This document shows positions 12,025 through 21,957 of a stretch of DNA of 64,000 nucleotides, one piece after another. The translations under genes and the position numbers were made by a program. Every line of letters begins with the position of its first letter. Position 1 is the first letter of the stretch. The stretch spans positions 434,001 to 498,000 of the forward strand of contig OZ251231.1 of assembly GCA_965240325.2 (NCBI GenBank), given 5' to 3'. The DNA comes from Rebecca billardiae RCC1528 (lineage: Eukaryota > Haptophyta). The notes beneath the pieces were generated by a model. The model was not told where the DNA came from. It searched no databases and saw nothing but the letters and a program-made list of their open reading frames with translations.

Positions 12025-13158
12025 TCACCGGTCCGCGGCGGTCGTGGCCTCGCCGACGCTGATCATGCACTTGATGGCGGCCCTGCCATCGGCTCCCTGC
12101 CCGCGCATGCACGCGTCGAACGCCTCGCGCGTGCCCGCGTCGGTGAACGCGAAGCGGTGTGTAATCAGCTTCTGCGCCGGCACCTTGCCCTCTGCGAGCA
12201 GCTGTAGGCAGCGTGGGTAAGTGTTCCGGTATCTGAAGACGCCCTCGAGCCGGACCTCGCGCGTGGCGACGCACTCGAGCACGGGGAGCGAGGCGTCGGG
12301 CGCGCCGAGCCCCACGACGACCAGCACGCCCCCGGGGCGCACGGCGAAGAGGCCGGCGCGCAGGCACGGCTCGGCCCCCGTGCAGTCGATGGCAGCGGCG
12401 ATCTCAGGGGATGCGGGCGAGGGCGCGGCTGCCGCTTCCTCGGCCGCGGCGGCGCACAGCGCGCGTGCGGTGGCCTCCGGGCCGGCCGCTGCGGGGGTGA
12501 GCGTGCGCGCGCTCGGCACCAGCTCGCGCAGCGCCTCGAGCCGCGACTCGTTCACGTCGACCACGAGCACGCGCGCGCCGTTTGCGGCCGCGACGATCGC
12601 CGTGAGAGCGCCGATCGGGCCCGCGCCAAAGACGGCGACCGTGTCGCCGCTGCGCACGGCCGCTTTGGTCTCGACGGCGTACACGGCGACGGAGAGCGGC
12701 TCGCACAGAGCCCCGTGCTCCGCGGTGAGTGGCGGCGGCACCACGTGCGCGAACGCCGCGGGGTGCACCACCTCGGCGCACATGGCGCCGTGCACGGGCG
12801 GCGTCGCAAAGAAGCGAATGGACGGGCAGAGGTTGTACCGCCCTTCCTCGCAGCGCGCGCACGCGCCGCACGGGATGCCGGGCTCGAGGGCGACGATGTC
12901 GCCCACCTTGACCGTGCCGGGCGCGACGCCCTCCGCCGCGACCTCGACGACCGCGCCCGCGCACTCGTGGCCGAGGACCATCGGGTCTTTGACGACAAAC
13001 TTGCCGATGGCGCCGTGCGTGAGGTAGTGCACGTCCGAGCCGCAGATGCCGCACGCGACGATACGGACGCGCACCTCGCCCGGGTTGAGCGCGGCCGAGC
13101 GGGGCACCTGCGCGATCGCCATCTCCCCGCGACCGCGCAGGAGCAATGCCGGTTGCAT
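12025..13158 (-). CDS. Sorbitol/L-iditol dehydrogenase (zinc MDR family)
   Basis: Oxidises sorbitol or a related polyol to a ketose with NAD+, by family. A complete single exon of 377 aa, the usual length for the family. Catalytic zinc ligands are visible as Cys36 (CGICGSDVHY), His64-Glu65 (GHE) and Glu153 (LCEPLSV). The structural zinc Cys set is 97, 100, 103 and 111 (CGACARCEEGRYNLC). The Rossmann motif VFGAGPIG is at 176-183, followed by the acidic residue of VVDVNESRL that selects NAD over NADP. No targeting peptide is visible, so it is probably cytosolic. A short Ala/Glu/Pro-rich insertion lies near aa 235-255. It is divergent from the methyltransferase gene. Xylitol dehydrogenase activity cannot be excluded from sequence alone. 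Confidence 0.93.
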   Translation of the reverse strand: MQPALLLRGRGEMAIAQVPRSAALNPGEVRVRIVACGICGSDVHYLTHGAIGKFVVKDPMVLGHECAGAVVEVAAEGVAPGTVKVGDIVALEPGIPCGACARCEEGRYNLCPSIRFFATPPVHGAMCAEVVHPAAFAHVVPPPLTAEHGALCEPLSVAVYAVETKAAVRSGDTVAVFGAGPIGALTAIVAAANGARVLVVDVNESRLEALRELVPSARTLTPAAAGPEATARALCAAAAEEAAAAPSPASPEIAAAIDCTGAEPCLRAGLFAVRPGGVLVVVGLGAPDASLPVLECVATREVRLEGVFRYRNTYPRCLQLLAEGKVPAQKLITHRFAFTDAGTREAFDACMRGQGADGRAAIKCMISVGEATTAADR

Positions 13159-13314
13159 GGCGATGACGTCCGCGGCCGTGATCTACGCCCTTGGCGGTGA
13201 TTGGTCGATTCTGATCGGGCGGGTAACAGTTGGCTGAATCGTAGTACTTGGCGCGGTGAGCGGTCCGGTCGCGGGTCGTCACGCCCCGCTTGCCGAGGCT
13301 TGGACCGCTCTGCC
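13159..13314. promoter_or_regulatory. Presumed bidirectional promoter
   Basis: Only 156 bp separate the divergent ATGs of the sorbitol dehydrogenase and methyltransferase genes, so both promoters and both 5' UTRs must share this DNA. The element TTGATTGG-like stretch at 13196-13206 is a possible CCAAT-type site, but this is weak evidence. Confidence 0.5.
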
Positions 13315-14280
13315 ATGTCGCTCGTTCGGCTCGCGCGCGTGCTCGCGGCGCCGCGCGCGATTGGCGCGCGCGCGCTGAGCGCCGCCCCGTCCTTCTCTGG
13401 GGAGACAGCCGACCTGTACGAGGTGGTGATGGCGCAGCACGCGCAGCCCAACGGCCCGTGGCCGCTGGTGGTCGAGGAGGTGCGCGACGCGCTGCCAGAG
13501 AACCACGAGGCGACCGTCCTCGACCTCGGGTCGGGTCCGGGCGAGCCGGCGCTGACGATCGCGACGACGTTCCCGGGGCTGGACGTGCTCTGCACCGACG
13601 TCGCCCCCGACATGGTCGCCAAAGCTCGCGTGCGTACCGACGCGTGCGACAACATCCGGTGCGAGGAGCTCGACATGCAGGACATGCACCTCGTCTCGAA
13701 CGACTCGATCAACATCGTCACGTGCGTGTTCGGGCTGATGTTCCCCGCTGACAAGAAGAAGGCGCTTGCCGAGATCTACCGCGTGCTCCGTCCGGGCGGC
13801 GTGCTGATCGCCACGTGGCCGACCGAGATGAAGATGCTGGATGCGACCAAGGTGGTGATGGAGGCGGCGGTCGGCGGGCCCCCGCCGCCGATGCCAATGG
13901 ACCCGCTCGCGCTCAAGGAGCCGTTCCTCCTCGCGCGGATGCTGACGGACGCGGGGCTCGTCGTCACAAAGACGCGCGAGAGCGAGTACGACTTCTTCCT
14001 CGGCAAGGACGAGGAGCTCGCCTTCAAAATCGCGACCATCCCGCTCGCTGGGAGCCTGGAGGAGCTCGCCACGTCGCGAGGACGCGGCTCGCTGCTCGGC
14101 GCGCTCGGCCACCACATGTCGGGCGAGGACGTGTCGAGCAAGGCCCGCAAGGCGTTCGCGCACTTCCTCGATGAGCACGGGCTGCGGCGTGCGGACGGCG
14201 AAATCGTGATCGGCCCGGCCAAGTTTGGCCTGATCGTCGCAGAGAAGCCGGGCGGGGAGAAGAAGGAGAAAAAGGACTGA
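13315..14280 (+). CDS. Class I SAM methyltransferase, probably mitochondrial
   Basis: A single exon of 321 aa. The first ATG (13315) gives an Arg/Ala-rich, acid-free N-terminus (MSLVRLARVLAAPRAIGARA), a typical mitochondrial presequence. The SAM-binding core is clear: motif I VLDLGSGPG (aa 68-76), the ribose-binding acidic residue in CTDVAPDMV, and the post-motif III sequence YRVLRPGGVLIATWP. The fold resembles the UbiE/Methyltransf_11 group, but the substrate cannot be read from the sequence. A ubiquinone-biosynthesis role is only one possibility. The C-terminus is Lys-rich (GEKKEKKD). It shares its promoter region with the dehydrogenase. Confidence 0.87.
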   Translation: MSLVRLARVLAAPRAIGARALSAAPSFSGETADLYEVVMAQHAQPNGPWPLVVEEVRDALPENHEATVLDLGSGPGEPALTIATTFPGLDVLCTDVAPDMVAKARVRTDACDNIRCEELDMQDMHLVSNDSINIVTCVFGLMFPADKKKALAEIYRVLRPGGVLIATWPTEMKMLDATKVVMEAAVGGPPPPMPMDPLALKEPFLLARMLTDAGLVVTKTRESEYDFFLGKDEELAFKIATIPLAGSLEELATSRGRGSLLGALGHHMSGEDVSSKARKAFAHFLDEHGLRRADGEIVIGPAKFGLIVAEKPGGEKKEKKD

Positions 14281-15535
14281 CGGGCCGGGTCATAGGGCTC
14301 ATCCCAGGCAACCACATCGTCGGACGCCTCGCCGACGGATCGGGGTCGGGCCGCGCCAATCGCAACGCATGTCAACAGGTCTAGCTGATCGGCGCGGGCT
14401 GCGGAAGTCACGACGGTATCTCCGACGAGGCCTTCGACCGTCCGTTGATGCTACTCACTTGGTGCGGCACGCCGGCGTGGCCCGTCCCGGGCCGTCCGCG
14501 CCCGCGGGCCGTCCGCGGGCCGTCGACGCCGTCGGCCGATGCTCTTGCCTCTCGGGATCGGCTTATTGGCCTCGTCAGACGGCTCAGTCACTAAGTCTCA
14601 GCCTTAGTCCAGTCAGTGGTGGCCGCGGGCCAGCGGCACTGCATGACTATTGACTCGTCAGTTGCCGGGCTGTAATTGGCTTCATTCTTGCGGCGGACAC
14701 GGCACTGGCCAGTCCGTAGTAGCAGAATCATTATATTTCATAATTAATATATAGTATATGGTTTATAATACACTATTACATATATGTACTTATTTTAATT
14801 AATTGATGCGCGTTTATTAATCAATATATGCGCCGCGCGCGCTTATAATAGTAATGCTGACGAGTTCTGTTTAATATTTTATGTTATTAGCCGGGCGCCG
14901 CACGCACTGCGCGGCTCACTCATGGCCGGCCGATCATCATTCTGAGCATCCAGCTACCATCATTCATCTGAATCACTGACTGCAGTGGCCTTCAGCAAGA
15001 GTCCAAGACACTACCGCCACTACGCCGTGCACTCGGCGCGCCCGGGCGCAGCCTGTGCCCCTGTCGCCGTCGGCATCTAGATCTAGTATATATATAGATA
15101 TATAGTATTTATTGTGAATACAGTTATGGAGGCCGCGAGTCGTGACTCACGCGGTGATGAGTCAAGCGCAGACCATATCCGGGTTCATGGCCATGCGCCG
15201 CAGTGGCGTAGTTTGTAGCTACTACATGCACGCGGTGGGGTGGCACTCCAGTGCCGGCCCCATCCCGCAAGCGCAAACAACCGGACGCCCCGGCCCTCGC
15301 AGCTGGTGAGCCAGCGAACCCTCCGGGCAACAGCACCCTGCCGCCGGCTTTGAGGCCGACACGCCATGCTGGGGCACATATCACCTGAGGGCCAGGCCTT
15401 CTGTGTGATAAGCTACCCCAGCCATGCCGCTTATTGATACACGCCTTCCCCAACCGACAGTGGGGCTCCACATTCCATACTACTACAATTACTGCGACAT
15501 CCTGTCGGCGCGGCCGTGTTGCATCGGCGCCCAGT
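14281..15535. other. Intergenic DNA with AT-rich islands
   Basis: No gene is supported. The GC content drops abruptly at 14720-14880 (TATA/TTAATTAAT-rich) and again at 15075-15120. These islands contrast sharply with the surrounding coding DNA and could be scaffold-attachment or origin-like sequence; that is a guess. Confidence 0.55.
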
Positions 15536-15757
15536 CGGCGAGTTCGGACGACGACGTTTTGTGGACGACGGTGGGGCGAGGACGACGGGCGCTGGCGCGC
15601 CGCGAGGCGGCCGCAGCCCTCATCCAGGCCTCGCAGGCGGACGGCTGAACGAATTTTCCGGCGGCGCAGCCATCGGCGACGGCTCCATGGGCGGTGACAG
15701 TTGGCGGGCGTCAATCTCGCCTGCCTGAGCTGTGTGCGTCTCTTATTCTTAGTATAA
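15536..15757 (+). repeat. Dispersed repeat R1, copy 1 of a tandem pair
   Basis: A unit of about 222 bp beginning GGCGAGTTCGGACGACG and ending with the R1 terminus ...GTCTCTTATTCTTAGTA. The next unit starts immediately. The two units differ at a few scattered bases. The terminal part alone recurs elsewhere in the window. Confidence 0.9.
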
Positions 15758-15983
15758 GGCGAGTTCGGACGACGACGTTTTGTGGACGACGGTGGGGCGA
15801 GGACGACGGGCGCTGGCGCGCCGCGAGGCGGCCGCAGCCCTCGTCCAGGCCTCGCAGGCGGACGGCTGAACGAATTTTTCCGGCGGCGCTACCATCGGCG
15901 ACGGCTTCATGGGCGGTGACAGTTGGCGGGCGTCAATCTCGCCTGCCTGAGCTGTGTGCGTCTCTTATTCTTAGTAAACTGTA
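15758..15983 (+). repeat. Dispersed repeat R1, copy 2 of a tandem pair
   Basis: A direct duplicate of the preceding unit with over 95% identity by eye. It carries the full terminus ending TTAGTAAACTGTA. It is followed directly by single-copy DNA and the hairpin at 16019. Confidence 0.9.
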
Positions 15984-16018
15984 GTTGGGCGGACACCGAC
16001 GGCTCGGGGCTAGCTGCT

Positions 16019-16059
16019 GTCGACCCAAAGGACCATCAAATGATGGTCCTTTGGTCGAC
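16019..16059. repeat. Short 20-bp-arm hairpin
   Basis: The arms read GTCGACCCAAAGGACCATCA and its reverse complement with one bulged C, separated by about 1-2 bases. It immediately follows the R1 tandem pair and may be the end of a foldback element. Confidence 0.85.
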
Positions 16060-16831
16060 CGCGGCTCACAAGTTCCGCCTTCCGGGCTTCCGGTCGCGCG
16101 ACGAGCCAGCGATTGTCCGACGACGATGCCATCAGTCGATCGATCATCTCATTGTCGTCATCGGAAATACTACTCAGAAAATATAGGCGGCGGCGCAGCG
16201 CATGCAGCGGTTCAAAATGCGCTGCCTTGGAATACCGCGCCTCCACAACGCCAAACGGGCTGTCGCCGGCCTCCCGCAGCTGCTCAGAGTCAGGCGCCGC
16301 TAGGTCGGCAGGCGTCCACATCGACTACGAGGCCCTCTCCCTCAGGCTCATGGCTCATGCCTCATCCAGGTGCCACCGGAAGGCGCTCGGATGCGGCGGC
16401 CTCTTCTGCCCAGCCGCCGCGTGCCCCAGCCAGCAGCGACCAGGCTGTAGGCTGAGTAGCGCCCGGAAGCGGAGTGCTGTGACTGAGTCATCAGTCATGA
16501 GTGCAGGCCGGCTCTGACATTTATCCCGCGGCCGCCCCGGCTGACCCGTAGTACATAGGTACTAATATTTCATACTATATGACTACCAAGGTAGGGGGCA
16601 GGGCTGCGGGTCACAGTGTCACACGGCCTGACTGACCTGGCTGGGCGGTGAAGGCGCGGACGCGTACCGGCTACGTGCCTGCTGCACTCAGTCAGCAGTG
16701 AGGCTGACGCCTGCCCCGGTTGCATGCCACGACGATGTTAAATATGTAGTATCATAGCTACAAGCCTACAGAACAGTTACTAGTACTACCATATACGACC
16801 CGTGGCTATGAATACTGCTAGTCGGCTACTG
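16060..16831. other. Intergenic, no gene seen
   Basis: Small ORFs on both strands lack domain resemblance. AT-rich patches occur at about 16555-16585 and 16738-16820. Confidence 0.5.
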
Positions 16832-16873
16832 TTGCCTGAGCTGTGTGCGTCTCTTATTCTTAGTAAACTGTAT
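16832..16873 (+). repeat. R1 terminus, isolated copy
   Basis: Contains only the terminal ~40 bp of R1, from TTGCCTGAGCTGTGTGCG to TTAGTAAACTGTA. The rest of the unit is absent. Confidence 0.85.
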
Positions 16874-16903
16874 TAGTATTTAGTAGGCAGTAGCTAAGAG
16901 GCG

Positions 16904-17090
16904 CACACTACGACAGCTCAGCCAAGATTGACGCCGCCCGCCAACTGTCACCGGCCATGAAGCCGTCGCCGATGGAAGCGCCGTCAGAAGATTCATTCAG
17001 CCGTCCGCCTGCGAGGCCTGGATGAAGGCTGCGGCCGCCTCGCGGCGCGCCAGCGGCCCAGCGCCGCGCCCCGTCGACCGCCGCCACAAT
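16904..17090 (-). repeat. Dispersed repeat R1, diverged inverted copy
   Basis: Reverse-complement copy of R1. It starts from a degenerate terminus (GACAGCTCAGCCAAGATTGACG) and extends through the CGTCCGCCTGCGAGGCCTGGATGA block. It is more diverged than the tandem pair, so it is an older insertion. Confidence 0.8.
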
Positions 17091-17257
17091 TCCGCCATCA
17101 CATGAAAGCGCATCGCGAGTCGTCATAAAATGCGCCTCAATATTTTGCCCCACGGAGCCGGCATCGTGCATCCGGCGGACTCCACCGCTCCGTGTCTCCC
17201 GGCCCGGGCGGGCCGCGGCGGTGATCGTGCGGGCATCCGTCGACGAGCTCGTTGACA

Positions 17258-17533
17258 ATGGAGCTGCGGCCCCTGCTGCGCAGCTTCGACGCGTCGCGCA
17301 GGGTATGGCGCCACCGCTTGCTGGATCTTGTTCGCGACGCGCCGGCCACACAATCGCCCACCGACCCGGGCCTGGCTGCCGCCCGCGACTACCTCTTCCT
17401 CCGCCGTGCGCTCGCTGCGCGGCGCGAGCTGACAGAGCGGTATGAGCTCGAACGACCCGAAAAGCGTGAGATGGACAAGGCCCGCGATGCGGCTGCGCGG
17501 GTCGGGCTGGCGCTACCCAAGCGCGCCGAATGA
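17258..17533 (+). CDS. FMC1-like small mitochondrial assembly protein (LYR family)
   Basis: A compact 91-aa protein from the ATG at 17258 (MELRPLLRSFDASRRVWRH). The pattern is an N-terminal RPLLR-type helix, a central DYLFLRRALAARRELTERY segment and a C-terminal AARVGLALP motif. It matches the layout of FMC1/C7orf55-type LYR proteins, whose members support F1Fo-ATP synthase assembly in mitochondria; the VGL.LP ending is the most telling feature. The length fits the family. The gene is a single exon following the R1 repeats, with no intron or close neighbour. The call is by motif pattern only and is moderately secure. Confidence 0.55.
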   Translation: MELRPLLRSFDASRRVWRHRLLDLVRDAPATQSPTDPGLAAARDYLFLRRALAARRELTERYELERPEKREMDKARDAAARVGLALPKRAE

Positions 17534-18295
17534 TCACAGGTTTACTGGTGCGCACAGCCGGTGTGTCAGATCCTATGGCGGTCCGAGGTGCACGGTTCGC
17601 AAGCAAGCTCAGCGCCAAGGGGCCCAAGGTGCATCCGAAGGCGGAGCTGTCACCCTTTTTGCCCACACGCCCTGCCAGTCGTGATCATCGTCGACGCGAC
17701 CCAGGGCCCTTTGCCGTGCCGCTCGCCGTCCTCCTGTGCCGGACATCGCTCGGATCGGCGAGGAGACTCGGATATGGTCAATGGTCCATTATCAACTTTG
17801 AGTCAATGATGGTGACTGGCGGCTTACGGGATTTATGAAGCACCAGCCTGATGCGACGAACGTTGAGGACGAGATTGTTCATCAGCAATGTCGATAGCCG
17901 ATACATGTGGGCGGTCACTAGTTGGCAGTGTACGTGGCAGCGGCCGCGCGCCGCGCGCGGGCGGCCTCGCGTGCCACTCGCGCGGGCCGTCGTGGCGCCC
18001 TCGGCTCGGAGTCGGGGGGCTGCTCAGTCTGCTCGTCATGTCTGCTGGCTCTGCTTGCGACGCCGACACTCGCCCGCACTCGGCCGACGACTCAGTTGCC
18101 AGCAGTGGGCTCGCTGACGCTGATGTGACACGGGCATGAGGCGCCTGACTCGGCTGAGGCCCGACGGTCCGCCTGGTGGCCTGGTGAGTCTGGTCCGATT
18201 TCGATTCGTTGAGCTCACCTTGCCGCCCCTTCTGTCGGAGTGCCAAGCTGCTGTCTTGCTGATGCGGCTCGCAGTCAGGAGCACCGTCCACCGCA
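17534..18295. other. Intergenic, no gene seen
   Basis: Lies between the FMC1-like gene and the 3' end of the 14-3-3 fusion gene (the two are convergent). Open frames are short and have no recognisable domains. Confidence 0.5.
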
Positions 18296-19671
18296 TTAGC
18301 CCTGGTCGCCAGTCCAGAGAGTGAGGTTGTCGCGCAGGAGCTGCAAGATCAGCACATCGTCCTCGTATGACTCCTCATCGAGCGTGCCCAGTTCGGCGAG
18401 CGCATCGTCAAACGCGCTCTGCGCAAGCTGGCGCGCCTCCTCTGGCTTGTTCTGCACCTCATACATGAAGACTGAGTAGTTGAGCGCGAGGCCGAGCCGG
18501 ATCCGGTTGGTCACCTGCAGCTTCTCGCGTGCGATCCCCTGCGCTCTCGCGTACGAGTCAGCGGCCGCCTCCTCGTCGTTTGCTGCCGACCTGAACTCTG
18601 CAAGATACCCGTGGTAGTCACCCTGCAGGACGAGCAGCATATGTGTAGCCGCAGGAGGAGGTGGATAGTCAACACATGACATCCCCCAAAGGCAAACCCA
18701 CTGGTCCACAGCCACCAACCAAGCCAGGGGAGCACACGGCCACACACACACATGCGTGGCACGTCATCAAGGAAAGCACACGGTGCAGCTGCGCGAGCGC
18801 GCACCTTCATCTTGTAGTAAAAGACCTCGTCTTCCGCGTTTTCCGCGGTCGAGGCCTTCGGGATCAACACATTATTGAGGAGCCCGAGGACGTCATTGCA
18901 GATCTGCTCAAGCTCACGCTGGCTCGTACTCAGGTACCCCGCAATCGTCTCCACCTCCATGGAGTTCGGATCCTTCGCTTCCTCTGCCGACTTGAGCTCA
19001 TTGAGGATGCGGATGGATGCGCGATGGGGGGCTGCAAAGTTCTTGTAAGCAGCCGCCAGCAGGCTGCGCTCCTCGCGAGTGAGGCCGCCATTAGAAGACG
19101 TGGCGAGCTGCATCATGGACTCGGCCATTTCTTCGTACCGCTCCATCTGCTGGAGCAGCTTCGCCTTGTACAGCAACTCAGATCGCTCTCGTGCAGGCAA
19201 GGGAGACGAAGAAGAAGATGGCGGGGGAGACGGAGGCGGTGAGATAGGAATCTTTGGTTCCCAACGCACCGGAGTGCCCATGAACGAACGCATATTCGTG
19301 AACGCGGCCTTGGACATCGTGAAGTCGCCGCCTTTCGTGATGTCAGCGTACATGTAGAACTCCTTCTTCTCCTTCTGTTCGTCTGGGTGTTGACCCGTCT
19401 GCGTCGGCCTGAGCGTCCTGACCCCGTTCTTGAGGAGCTCGGCCCAGGTCAGCTCACCGTCGCCATTCGCGTCCACCTTCTCGAAGTGATAGAAGGCCTG
19501 GCTCTCCCAATCCGCGTCCGACTTCTCCAATGATGGGTACGCCTCGCGCTTGCCAGAGTCCGCCTCGGCCGCGCTGCCGGCAGTGACGGCGACCGCGACG
19601 AGTGCGAGCACCATGATCCCGGCAGCCGTCGCACAGAACCCAAGTGCGTGCGTCTTCGTGATCGTCGTCAT
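18296..19671 (-). CDS. Membrane-anchored EF-hand/14-3-3 fusion protein
   Basis: Two exons: 19671-18805 and 18622-18296 (donor AAG|GTGCGC, acceptor CAG|GGTGAC, phase 0; 397 aa). The first ATG is at 19671; the longer frame starts at TTG. Residues ~8-33 are a hydrophobic signal anchor ([18 protein letters not shown]). A canonical EF-hand loop [12 protein letters not shown] lies at ~66-77, with a degenerate second one ([12 protein letters not shown]). A Ser/Pro linker leads to a full 14-3-3 domain (~160-397), from [20 protein letters not shown] to [16 protein letters not shown] and LLRDNLTLW. The groove residues equivalent to Lys49 and Arg56 are kept ([10 protein letters not shown]). The position of the phosphate-binding Arg127 is Gly: GDYHGYLAE where the family has GDYYRYLAE. 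The linker could instead be an 84-nt intron (19269-19186, GTGCGT...AG) in frame, giving 369 aa with the same fusion. 14-3-3 proteins are normally soluble and cytosolic. Confidence 0.87.
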
Positions 19672-19945
19672 GTGGCCGGGGCGGCAGCCGACACGCGCGG
19701 ACGGGGGGCCGCGGCCGCCGCGCGGTGGCCGGTGCACCAAAATCTCGGGGTCCCAGTAGGCTACGCTCGCTTCGTCGAAGCAATAAAACGATCTCCGCGC
19801 TCGCTCGCGTGTCGTGCCGCCCAAGGGGAGTCAGGGTACAGCACGTCCAGTTGGGCTGCAGCTGGAGCTTGGGTACAGGTGCATCTAATCTCCCGTAACG
19901 GTCGAGCACCCCTCGCTAGGCGAGGGGTGCGGCGGAAACGACAGT

Positions 19946-20680
19946 GGAAACCCGGGGACTTTGTCCCCGCGCCCCTATCGCGGGCTCTGGCGCGCGAACG
20001 CTTTGTCACTACTGGCTCCCCGAGGTGGAGAGCGGCGCTCCGTGCACCAACAAAGACATCCCCAGCCGCATGTTGCCACTCGACACCTCGTCTCGCCTCG
20101 CGCGGAGCCAACTTGTGGTGTGCGGGAGCCACCCGTAGCACACTGGGCCGTGTAGCGACGCGCGTGGCGGGTCAACAGTGCATCGCGAAGGCGTCGCACG
20201 CGCAATCCGTTGAGTACATACTCATGTCTGTCCCATGGCACGTCGTGCGCCGCCGCGTGCGCCGATGCACTCCCGACTCGCGACGCGCCGCGTGCAGCAC
20301 AGCCTGTGCTTCGGGTAGCTCCCGCACACCACAAGTTGGCTCCGCGCGAAGCGAGACGAGGTGTCGACAGGCGGTGCATGACGTGCCATGGGACAGACAT
20401 GAGTATGTACTCAACGGATTGCGCGTACGACGCCTTCGCGATGCACTGTTGACCCGCCACACGCGTCGCTACACGGCCCAGTGTGCTACGGGTGGCTCCC
20501 GCACACCACAAGTTGGCTCCGCGCGAGGCGAGACGAGGTGTCGAGTGGCAACATGCGGCTGGGGATGTCTTTGTTGGTGCACGGAGCGCCGCTCTCCACC
20601 TCGGGGATCCAGTAGTGACAAAGCGTTCGCGCGCCAGAGCCCGCGATAGGGGCGCGGGGACAAAGTCCCCGGGTTTCCAC
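19946..20680. repeat. Inner inverted repeat, ~305-bp arms
   Basis: Arms 19946-20250 and 20372-20680 are near-identical reverse complements, with a spacer of about 120 bp. The spacer holds an additional partial copy of the block reading CCGCACACCACAAGTTGGCT, in the orientation of the right arm. That points to more than one rearrangement. Confidence 0.9.
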
Positions 20681-20746
20681 TGTTGTTTCTGTTGGCGGTG
20701 TCGCAGAGCGACCCGCCGGCCGTTACAGGGCCATTAGAAGGCGGTG

Positions 20747-21779
20747 GCTTGGGTACAAAAGCTTCCCGCGGCGCAGCGGCACTCGCCGCCGCCGCCGCCG
20801 TGGAGGGGCGGTTGTGGCGCGCACGGCGTGAGCCGCTGCGGGCGCTGAGGTGCGCGCGACGGCGGCGCGCCCGGCGGCGCTGCTGTAGGAGGCCACTGCC
20901 CTCCTCTCTGCCCCGCGCGCTTCGCTCGTCGTCGCCGTCGCCGCGCCTGCGACCAGCGCGCACGCGAGCGCCGCACCGCCCGGAAGCCGGGGCAATCTCA
21001 GCCGTGACTGCGCATGTGCGTCGCGACCTGGTCGGCCCAGCGCGCGAGGCGCGTGCGGGCGAGGCAGGGCCAGTGTGGCCGCGCGCCATGCCGCCTCAAG
21101 TAAGCCCATCTGAGCGTACAACAGGGAACTGAGCACGTGTGTCTGGTTGGCCGCTTGGACTCGGTGTCGAGTCTTCAAGCAATGCACGGGCCATCGTCGA
21201 GGCGATCTCGAGGCACTCAGTCAAAACGTCAGTTCAGCGCGCAGACGACCTGGGCGAGAGTCACTGACGATACATGACTCGCATGATCACAAAAGGCTCT
21301 GCAACTATCGCGTCTGTACGCCTACTGTCTCGATCGTGCACACTGACGTCTGCGCTTGGGTGCCGCATTGTTTGTCAACGTTGTCGACAGAGGTGCAAGG
21401 CCCGCGACATGCCCACTGGCGCAAGGTCGAGGCGGCATGGCGCGCGGCCACACTGGCCCTGCCTCGCCCGCACGCGCCTCGCGCGCTGGGCCGACCAGGT
21501 CGCGACGCACATGCGCAGTCACGACTGAGATTGCCCCGGCTTCCGGGCGGTGCGGCGCTCGCGTGCGCGCTAGTCGCAGGCGCGGCGACGGCGACGACGA
21601 GCGAAGCGCGCGGGGCAGAGAGGAGGGCAGTGGCCTCCTACAGCAGCGCCGCCGGGCGCGCCGCCGTCGCGCGCACCTCAGCGCCCGCAGCGGCTCACGC
21701 CGTGCGCGCCACAACCGCCCCTCCACGGCGGCGGCGGCGGCGAGTGCCGCTGCGCCGCGGGAAGCTTTTGTACCCAAGC
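20747..21779. repeat. Second inverted repeat, ~345-bp arms
   Basis: Arms about 20747-21095 and 21430-21779 are reverse complements with very few differences and a spacer of about 330 bp. The outer boundary, GCTTGGGTACAAAAGCTTCC, is shared with the outermost arm of the nest, so the two pairs were once joined. Confidence 0.9.
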
Positions 21780-21957
21780 TCCAGCTGCAGCCCAACTGGA
21801 CGTGCTGTACCCTGACTCCCCTTGTGCCGCCGCCGCCGCCGGCGGCGTGCGTGCGCAGCTGGGTTGCAGGCTTGCAGCGCTGCAAAAAGACATCATCAAC
21901 CAGCTGAGCCGGCGACGTCCGAATCATGGCGCGCGCTTGCTGAATGAGCGCTGCTCA

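Larger units (their letters stand above)
19823..21823. repeat. 2-kb nest of inverted repeats (compound foldback structure)
   Basis: Three inverted pairs are nested or abutting. The outermost arms (19823-19876 and 21771-21823, ~53 bp) match from AAGGGGAGTCAGGGTACAGC to AGCTTGGGTAC. The structure fills the space between the divergent 14-3-3 fusion gene and the secreted-protein gene. It includes a compact 11-bp hairpin at 19906-19930 (GCACCCCTCGC/GCGAGGGGTGC). Confidence 0.9.
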
